This document shows, piece by piece, positions 1 to 4,240 of a DNA stretch of 7,040 nt. Both the position numbers and the translations under genes were made by a program. How positions within the stretch are numbered: the stretch's first letter is position 1; the number at the start of each line of letters is the position of its first letter. The notes beneath the pieces were generated by a model, which did not search any database, was not told the DNA's origin, and saw only the letters and a program-made list of their open reading frames with translations. Source of the stretch: Desulfobacterales bacterium (GTDB lineage: Bacteria; Desulfobacterota; Desulfobacteria; Desulfobacterales; RPRI01); contig JAGVOC010000343.1 of NCBI GenBank assembly GCA_020052975.1, positions 1 through 7,040 on the forward strand. The letters are read 5' to 3'.

Positions 1-1497
1 AAGAGGATGCTGGATAAATCATATGCCGAGATAATCGCAAAAAACATTCAGCCGAAGGAAGAGGCCTTGCAGTTTCTCAACCAGCCTGTATCGGCAGTTA
101 CAAACAGCAGGCTTGTTTATTGCGGAAAAGATACGTCGATTCAGGATGCAGCATCCATTATGAGCAAACAGAGTTGCAGTTCCATCTTTATAAAAGACAG
201 CGCCGGCGAATTCATCGGTGTTGTTACCGATAATGACCTGAGAAAAAAAGTAATCGCAAAAGGTTACGACATAAAACTTCCTGCCGCAGATATAATGTCT
301 TCGCCTTTGTGCAAAATATCGGGGCAGTCTCTTGTATTTGAAGCTTTCATGGCGATGATGCAGCAGAATATAAAACACATAGCGGTTACCGATATGGATG
401 GGAAGGTTACAGGCATTGTAACAAACAGAGACCTTTTAACCGCACAGGGTCAATCTCCTTTTTTTGTTGTGCGGGAAATAGTCACTGCAAACAGTATCGA
501 TGAAATTATTCACAAACACAGGCGCTTGCCTAAATTGATACAAGCGCTTATCAACAATGGAGCAAAAGCGAAAAACGTCACCCGGTTTATTACAACCGTT
601 TCGGATACGATTTTGAACAAAATCATCGGATTTGCAATTAATGACCTTGGCCCACCTCCTGCTCCGTTTGTATTCATGATAATGGGAAGCGAGGGGAGGA
701 AAGAACAGACGTTAAAAACCGACCAGGATAATGCAATAATTTTTGATGATGTTCCGGAAGATAAAGAAGATGGAGTAAGGGAATATTTTTTAAATTTCGG
801 AGAGAAAGTATGTACTTGGCTGGACATGGCAGGCTATGAGTTTTGTAAAGGCGATATCATGGCTAAAAATCCCAAATGGTGCCAGCCTTTGTCCGTCTGG
901 AAAAAATACTTCAATTCCTGGATACACACTGCTGAAGCGGAAGATTTGCTTAAATCAAGCATTTTTTTCGATTTCAGATGCGCTTACGGTGATTCAAATC
1001 TTACCGTACAGTTAAGGAAATATCTTTTAAAATCACTGGGAGGATGGGCAGGCTTTTTCCGGCATCTTTCGGAAAACGCATTGTACTTCAAGCCGCCGAT
1101 CGGTTTTTTCCGGAATTTTGTTGTCGAATCAAAGGGCGAGCACCGGGATGCGCTTGATATTAAAAGCGCCATGACGCCGATAGTCGATTTCGCAAGGATA
1201 TATGCGTTAAAGAACGGTATTGAAGAAACAAACACGCAGGAGAGGCTATATCAGCTCTATTTGAAAAAAATATTAACCTGGCAGGATTACAATGAAATTG
1301 ATCAGGCTTACAGCTTCATGATGCAACTCCGGTTTGTAAGACAGGTCGGATCTGTAATAGATGAAAAATCAAAACCCGACAATTACATTAATCCGAAGAA
1401 ACTTTCCAGAATGGAACAGACCATGTTAAAAGAGATATTCAAAAAAATTGAAAACATTCAGGCAAAGCTGAGTTTTGAATTTACAGGGATGCCGTAA
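1..1497 (+). CDS. CBS-domain / DUF294 putative nucleotidyltransferase, 5'-truncated by window edge
   Basis: Putative cytoplasmic signalling protein. Counting from the first ATG (base 7), a pair of CBS domains occupies about residues 32-148 (VVTDNDLRKK and IVTNRDLL close the two units); CBS pairs usually bind adenine nucleotides. A DUF294 GlnD-like nucleotidyltransferase domain follows, with GSEGR at 227-231 and the metal-binding pair D239-Q-D241, so the GS...DxD signature is intact. NPKWCQ (288-293) and the helical DUF294 C-terminal domain (about 315-490) complete it. Family members are commonly 600 residues or more, with an N-terminal cyclic-nucleotide-binding domain. Here the frame is open to base 1, the ATG at 7 has AGAGG directly abutting it (too close for a ribosome binding site), and residues 1-30 resemble the linker before the CBS pair, so I infer the gene starts upstream. 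The substrate is unknown. Such proteins often neighbour SSS transporters and CrbS-type kinases, which fits the sensor kinase further on. Confidence 0.9.
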   Translation, partial: KRMLDKSYAEIIAKNIQPKEEALQFLNQPVSAVTNSRLVYCGKDTSIQDAASIMSKQSCSSIFIKDSAGEFIGVVTDNDLRKKVIAKGYDIKLPAADIMSSPLCKISGQSLVFEAFMAMMQQNIKHIAVTDMDGKVTGIVTNRDLLTAQGQSPFFVVREIVTANSIDEIIHKHRRLPKLIQALINNGAKAKNVTRFITTVSDTILNKIIGFAINDLGPPPAPFVFMIMGSEGRKEQTLKTDQDNAIIFDDVPEDKEDGVREYFLNFGEKVCTWLDMAGYEFCKGDIMAKNPKWCQPLSVWKKYFNSWIHTAEAEDLLKSSIFFDFRCAYGDSNLTVQLRKYLLKSLGGWAGFFRHLSENALYFKPPIGFFRNFVVESKGEHRDALDIKSAMTPIVDFARIYALKNGIEETNTQERLYQLYLKKILTWQDYNEIDQAYSFMMQLRFVRQVGSVIDEKSKPDNYINPKKLSRMEQTMLKEIFKKIENIQAKLSFEFTGMP

Positions 1498-1506
1498 TAT
1501 AAAAAA

Positions 1507-1543
1507 GGGGTCCAGGGTTCAAGGGTTCGAGGGTTCAAGGGGG
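1507..1543. repeat. Tandem 8-bp-period repeat between two genes
   Basis: Four octamers stand head to tail: GGGGTCCA (1507-1514), GGGTTCAA (1515-1522), GGGTTCGA (1523-1530), GGGTTCAA (1531-1538), followed by a GGGGG tail. The array starts 10 bases after the stop of the DUF294 gene and ends 16 bases before the TTG start of the next gene. It supplies the only purine-rich stretch upstream of that start (AGGGGGCGAG, 1538-1547), which is poorly spaced for a ribosome binding site. The repeat is seen directly; its function is unknown and it may be simple slippage DNA. Confidence 0.75.
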
Positions 1544-1559
1544 CGAGTGATCTGGTAAT

Positions 1560-2654
1560 TTGAAGATTACAAAACTTTTTATAGATGAAAATGCGGTTGA
1601 CTTTCCCGCTGCGAAATCGATGCTGCAGCGATACAAGATGCCATATGAAATAGCCGGAAGTCAGGATAGAGTATTCGAATTCATATCCGCTTCGGAATAT
1701 CCCATTCAACAGGCGAAAGAGACTCTCTACATAACAAAAAACAGGGGCTCTTTTATAAAAGAATGTCCGGGAACAAGTTATTACACCTGTTGCGGATATA
1801 AGATTCTGCATATCGGAACTTTCTGCAGCATGGATTGTTCGTACTGCATTCTCCAGTCATATTTTCATCCTCCTGTTCTCCAGTTCTTTGTAAATCATGA
1901 AGATCTTTTAAAGGAAATAGATACGCTTTTTAAGAAGGAAGCTGTCTCAAGGGTGGGAACGGGGGAGTTCACAGACAGCATGATATGGGAAAGATGGACC
2001 GATCTTTCAACTATTTTAGTGCCTGCATTCTCAGAACAATCGAAGGCGGTACTTGAGCTTAAGACAAAAACAACCGACATCGATCTTCTGAAAGGGCTTC
2101 GCCATAACCGCAAAACGATAGTCTCATGGTCTTTGAATACGGAAAGGATAATAAAAGAGCAGGAACGCCGCACCTCTTCACTTATCGCAAGGCTTAAGGC
2201 TGCAGCGGTATGCGAGTCCTGGGGATATCCTGTTTCATTTCACTTTGATCCCGTGATCCTGTACGATGGGTGTGAGGAAGAGTATAAAAAGGTTATCCAA
2301 AGCATTTTTTCATATGTTTCTCCCGACAATATAGTATGGATAAGCATAGGCACATTCCGCTTTATGCCTGCGCTTAAATCAATAATCCGGAAGCGGTTTC
2401 CGGACTCAAAAATTCCCTACGGTGAATTCGTTACTGGACTTGACGGTAAAACGAGATATTTCAAGCCTTTGAGGATCGATATTTATAAAAAAATGGTTGC
2501 ATGGATAAAAGAAATTGCGCCGGATGTTCTTGTATATTTCTGCATGGAAGATGACGAGGTATGGGAAAAGACTGCCGGATTTGTTCCGAAGGATAGAGGC
2601 GGGCTTTCGGCGATGCTTGATAAGAGCGCTATACTGCATTGCGGACTGAGATGA
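1560..2654 (+). CDS. Spore-photoproduct-lyase-like radical SAM protein
   Basis: A 364-residue cytoplasmic protein, slightly longer than Bacillus spore photoproduct lyase (about 342). The radical SAM cluster motif CX3CX2C is C89-SMD-C93-SY-C96, preceded by a CC pair (77-78). SLNTERIIKEQERRTSSL (191-208) and SFHFDPVI (226-233) match conserved SplB-family blocks. The TTG start is chosen because an in-frame stop lies at 1548-1550 and because residues 5-26 (KLFIDENAVDFP...) align with the N-terminus of known lyases; the next in-frame ATG (1620) would remove that block. No good ribosome binding site is visible. In true lyases (from memory of the Bacillus enzyme) a cysteine at about 141, in an SCTSD context, returns a hydrogen atom; here an ungapped alignment places E136 there (GTGEFTD). 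The first of the two radical-relay tyrosines is kept (Y95) but the second is isoleucine (I97). It is therefore probably an SPL-like paralogue of unknown substrate. The stop codon lies at the edge of the following repeat. Confidence 0.85.
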   Translation: MKITKLFIDENAVDFPAAKSMLQRYKMPYEIAGSQDRVFEFISASEYPIQQAKETLYITKNRGSFIKECPGTSYYTCCGYKILHIGTFCSMDCSYCILQSYFHPPVLQFFVNHEDLLKEIDTLFKKEAVSRVGTGEFTDSMIWERWTDLSTILVPAFSEQSKAVLELKTKTTDIDLLKGLRHNRKTIVSWSLNTERIIKEQERRTSSLIARLKAAAVCESWGYPVSFHFDPVILYDGCEEEYKKVIQSIFSYVSPDNIVWISIGTFRFMPALKSIIRKRFPDSKIPYGEFVTGLDGKTRYFKPLRIDIYKKMVAWIKEIAPDVLVYFCMEDDEVWEKTAGFVPKDRGGLSAMLDKSAILHCGLR

Positions 2655-2776
2655 CTTTGTAAAAAGTCCATCTGCTGTGTTGCGCTTCATCTTTCGTCAT
2701 TGCGGCGTACTTATATGTACGCCTCATTCCTCAAGATTCGCGCGCCTTGCATATGAATCTTTTTACAAAGTCATCT
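2649..2776. repeat. Family A MITE-like element, copy 1 (128 bp, complete)
   Basis: Perfect 18-bp terminal inverted repeats: AGATGACTTTGTAAAAAG at 2649-2666 and its reverse complement at 2759-2776. The centre is an imperfect palindrome with a 7-bp stem, GGCGTAC (2704-2710) and GTACGCC (2717-2723), around a 6-base loop, with partial pairing extending outward. There is no coding capacity. The left terminus contains the TGA stop (2652-2654) of the radical SAM gene, and the right end reaches to 25 bases before the nuclease start. A TGA triplet flanks each side (2647-2649 and 2776-2778), which might be a 3-bp target duplication but is too short to trust. A second copy, about 87% identical over 98 bases, begins at 6943. 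The structure suggests a non-autonomous transposable element or structured intergenic repeat; it could also act as a transcript 3' end. Confidence 0.85.
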
Positions 2777-2800
2777 GAAATATTATGGAACCATGAGAAA

Positions 2801-3454
2801 ATGAGATTAAAAGATCGGATTCGTGGTAATTTAATCTTTACCGGTTTTCTTTTCCTGTTATTATGTGCAGGAAGTTACGCCGAATGCTCCGGGCTTTTTG
2901 AAGTCAGATGGGTGGATGACGGCGATACTATTGTTTTGACGGATGGAAGGCGTGTAAGGTACATAGGCATAAATTCGCCGGAAGTTGAAAGTGAGTATTC
3001 CAAAGCAGAACCGTTCGGGGATGAAGCAAGAGAATTAAACCGGGAACTTGTCCATCTGAAAAAGGTACTCCTCGAATTTGACATTGAAAAATATGACCAA
3101 TATGGCCGGTTGCTTGCCTATGTTTTTTTACCTGACGGTACTTTTATTAATAATGCCATTATAACAGCAGGATATGCTTATTGTTTGCCTACGAAACCGA
3201 ATTTGAAATACGAAGAACTATTTTTAAAGTCACAGCAGAATGCCATGCTGTCGAATAAAGGCATATGGCAGAACCTGAATGATAATCCTGAAGAATATAT
3301 AGGAAACAGCAGATCAAAAAGATTTCATCTTGAGAGTTGCCCGTTTGCCGGAAAAATTGACAAGAACAGCATAAAAATCTATAAAGGAAAGCGGGATGCT
3401 TACCGGGATGGTTATGCCCCGTGTAAAAAATGCTTAGGAGCCGTTACGAAATAA
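2801..3454 (+). CDS. Exported staphylococcal-nuclease (thermonuclease) homologue with C-terminal Ada-like zinc module
   Basis: A 217-residue SNase-family nuclease, expected to act outside the cytoplasmic membrane. Residues 1-27 form a signal peptide: basic start MRLKDRIRGN, hydrophobic core LIFTGFLFLLLCA, likely cleavage after SYA. The nuclease fold follows, with DDGDT (39-43; D42 corresponds to SNase Asp21), R53 (Arg35), E61 (Glu43) and R103 (Arg87). SNase Asp40 is N58 (INSPE), a substitution I recall as common in proteobacterial homologues. After the fold, residues about 166-212 contain FH176-x3-C180 ... C208-KK-C211, resembling the Ada zinc-binding module often attached to secreted SNases. 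The ATG at 2801 is preferred over in-frame TTG 2747 or ATG 2753, because those lie inside the family A repeat and would put 16-18 extra residues before the signal peptide. No strong ribosome binding site is seen. The last six codons and the stop (LGAVTK) come from repeat B1. Likely role: nucleic acid degradation or scavenging. Confidence 0.85.
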   Translation: MRLKDRIRGNLIFTGFLFLLLCAGSYAECSGLFEVRWVDDGDTIVLTDGRRVRYIGINSPEVESEYSKAEPFGDEARELNRELVHLKKVLLEFDIEKYDQYGRLLAYVFLPDGTFINNAIITAGYAYCLPTKPNLKYEELFLKSQQNAMLSNKGIWQNLNDNPEEYIGNSRSKRFHLESCPFAGKIDKNSIKIYKGKRDAYRDGYAPCKKCLGAVTK

Positions 3455-3537
3455 CCATTATATTTCTGACCAGTTAGTTACGGATCCTTATGCCGAGCAT
3501 GGCATTCCAATGTTACGGTTATTTTTTGAACGACGGC
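3434..3537 (+). repeat. Family B palindromic repeat, unit B1 (104 bp)
   Basis: Begins TTAGGAGCCGTTACGAAATA and ends TTTTTTGAACGACGGC. The two ends are imperfect inverted repeats of each other (GCCGTTACGAAATAACC against GGTTATTTTTTGAACGACGGC). An inner hairpin has arms ATGCC/GGCAT around GAGCAT. The first 21 bases are read as the end of the nuclease gene, supplying six residues and the TAA stop. It is directly followed by unit B2. The differences from the other units cluster around the inner hairpin. Confidence 0.85.
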
Positions 3538-3581
3538 TTAGGAGCCGTTACGAAATAACCATTACATTTCTGACCATTTCG
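3538..3581 (+). repeat. Family B repeat, partial unit B2 (44 bp)
   Basis: Only the first 44 bases of the family B element are present (TTAGGAGCCGTTACGAAATA through TGACCATTTCG), joined head to tail to B1 on the left and B3 on the right. Because B3 begins with the same 44-base block, this looks like a local duplication of the left end of B3 or a deletion between units. Confidence 0.8.
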
Positions 3582-3684
3582 TTAGGAGCCGTTACAAAAT
3601 AACCATTACATTACTGACCATTTTGTTACGGATCCTTATGCCGGTCACGGCATTTCAATGTTGCGGTTATTTTTGAACGACGGC
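3582..3684 (+). repeat. Family B palindromic repeat, unit B3 (103 bp)
   Basis: Full-length unit in the same orientation as B1. Its inner hairpin is a perfect 6-bp stem, ATGCCG/CGGCAT, around GTCA. It is closest to the inverted unit at 4119-4223, differing at about seven positions including two single-base indels. It carries no open reading frame of note. Confidence 0.85.
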
Positions 3685-3753
3685 CTGAACGAAAACAGCC
3701 ATGGAGACCTTTGAAGAACGCCCAATTTTGGCCAAGTACAAGGAAGGCGATAA

Positions 3754-3847
3754 TAAAGACTTAGGTTCCTGGTTCACAGTCCCTGGTTCCTGGTTAAAAG
3801 TCTAAAAACCAGAAACTACAAACCAGAGACCAGAAACCAAGTCTTTA
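3754..3847. repeat. Imperfect inverted repeat built of GGTTCCTGGTT units
   Basis: The outer arms TAAAGACTT (3754-3762) and AAGTCTTTA (3839-3847) are perfect complements. Inside, the left half has GGTTCCTGGTT twice (3764-3774 and 3785-3795), and the right half has several complementary AACCAGAAAC-type units (3807-3838). Together they can fold into a roughly 94-base imperfect hairpin upstream of the leader ORF. It has no U-tract and so is not a standard terminator. Its function is unknown. Confidence 0.7.
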
Positions 3848-3860
3848 AATAAATCTGACA

Positions 3861-3870
3861 AAAGGAGGTG
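3861..3870 (+). promoter_or_regulatory. Near-consensus ribosome binding site for the leader ORF
   Basis: AAAGGAGGTG matches the anti-Shine-Dalgarno sequence almost perfectly and ends 2 bases before the ATG at 3873 (the GGAGG core is 5 bases away). It is by far the strongest such site in the window. It lies 31 bases before the ATG of the small membrane protein, too far to serve that start directly, which supports translation of the short leader. Confidence 0.75.
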
Positions 3871-3872
3871 TT

Positions 3873-3905
3873 ATGCAAAGGTCTCCCAGGGAGATTAGCC
3901 GATGA
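3873..3905 (+). CDS. Ten-codon leader ORF, translationally coupled to the membrane protein gene
   Basis: ATG at 3873 opens a 10-residue peptide, MQRSPREISR, ending at TGA 3903-3905. That stop overlaps the next gene's ATG (3902-3904) as ATGA, the classical stop/start arrangement for translational coupling. It is too short to be a recognisable protein. It is rich in arginine and serine but lacks the runs of one amino acid expected of an amino-acid attenuator. The role I infer is to load ribosomes, or to regulate reinitiation, for the downstream membrane protein, which has no good ribosome binding site of its own. The alternative is that the real membrane protein starts elsewhere, but no other in-frame start before its first helix looks better. 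Confidence 0.5.
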   Translation: MQRSPREISR

Positions 3906-4159
3906 CCTTCGATAAGGAAAAAAGCAGGCGACTGGTAGGCTTGTTTTTGTTTGCTGTTGTTCTTTACAATTATCCTATTTTATCTCTCTTCAATATTTCA
4001 AACAGAATATCGGATATTCCTGTTTTATACCTGTATCTTTTTTTTGTCTGGATATTGTCAATTGTTCTGGTTGTTATTATAAACAGATATCCCCGAAAAA
4101 ACGAATTACCCGACATAAGCCGTCGTTCAAAAAATAACCGTAACATTGAAGTGCCGTGA
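3902..4159 (+). CDS. Small two-helix membrane protein upstream of transporter-kinase
   Basis: An 85-residue protein with two predicted membrane helices, about residues 11-30 (LVGLFLFAVVLYNYPILSLF) and 40-61 (PVLYLYLFFVWILSIVLVVI), a basic start (DKEKSRR) and a basic tail. The pattern of a short loop, IP-VLYLY-FFVW and a second helix ending in NRY resembles small uncharacterised or DUF3311-type proteins encoded next to SSS-family transporters. I infer a partner or accessory subunit of the transporter-kinase encoded 81 bases downstream, but no specific function can be assigned. Translation is probably coupled to the leader ORF through the ATGA overlap. The last 13 residues (from S73) and the TGA stop are encoded by inverted repeat B4, so the native C-terminus has probably been replaced or extended by repeat insertion. 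Confidence 0.75.
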   Translation: MTFDKEKSRRLVGLFLFAVVLYNYPILSLFNISNRISDIPVLYLYLFFVWILSIVLVVIINRYPRKNELPDISRRSKNNRNIEVP

Positions 4160-4223
4160 CCGGCATAAGGAGCCGTAACAAAATGGTCAGAAATGTAATG
4201 GTTTATTTCGTAACGGCTCCTAA
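4119..4223 (-). repeat. Family B palindromic repeat, inverted unit B4 (105 bp)
   Basis: This is the reverse complement of the units at 3434-3684, starting GCCGTCGTTC and ending GTAACGGCTCCTAA on the + strand. It covers the 3' end and stop of the small membrane protein gene and nearly all of the gap before the kinase gene, ending 6 bases before the kinase's GAGG ribosome binding site. Its arms (about 4119-4145 and 4195-4223) can pair in the mRNA, so it could influence kinase translation or transcript processing. Together with B3 it forms a widely spaced inverted pair around the leader and membrane protein genes. Confidence 0.85.
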
Positions 4224-4228
4224 GGGAC

Positions 4229-4233
4229 TGAGG
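4229..4233 (+). promoter_or_regulatory. Ribosome binding site of the transporter-kinase gene
   Basis: TGAGG stands 7 bases before the ATG at 4241, moderate strength and normal spacing. It lies immediately outside repeat B4, so the repeat's insertion left it intact and supports 4241 as the start. Confidence 0.6.
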
Positions 4234-4240
4234 CATCATT

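Larger units (their letters stand above)
3685..3872. other. Intergenic stretch between repeat B3 and the leader ORF
   Basis: These 188 bases hold no convincing gene. They contain a 34-codon ORF (3701-3805) whose second half is made of GGTTCCTGG repeats, the inverted repeat at 3754-3847, and the strong ribosome binding site at 3861-3870. An 11-bp perfect inverted pair, GGAGACCTTTG (3703-3713) and CAAAGGTCTCC (3876-3886), brackets the region and reaches into the leader ORF. The promoter for the downstream operon is expected here, but I cannot point to convincing -35/-10 or sigma-54 boxes. GATAAT at 3749-3754 is the best -10-like hexamer and lacks a good partner. Confidence 0.6.

Noticed and set aside
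7..9. ATG at base 7 as the true start of the DUF294 protein
   Set aside because: The purine stretch AGAGG touches the ATG, the frame is open to the window edge, and the following residues look like the linker after a missing N-terminal domain.
1458..1811. 117-codon minus strand ORF across the DUF294/radical SAM junction
   Set aside because: Its middle is the translated octamer array and the rest is antisense to the conserved N-terminus of the radical SAM gene; no family resemblance.
1560..2654. Calling the radical SAM protein a true spore photoproduct lyase (splB)
   Set aside because: The H-donor cysteine and second relay tyrosine positions are not conserved, and there is no sporulation context.
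2747..2800. Upstream TTG/ATG starts for the nuclease gene
   Set aside because: Both starts lie in the right arm of the family A repeat and would place extra residues before a normal signal peptide; the ATG at 2801 gives a standard export signal.
3434..3684. Possible CRISPR array
   Set aside because: Units abut without unique spacers, are about 104 bp long and internally palindromic; there are no cas genes.
3839..3860. Rho-independent terminator after the GGTTCCTGG hairpin
   Set aside because: The hairpin is long, imperfect and AT/GT-mixed, and the following bases (TAAATAAATC) contain no uridine run.
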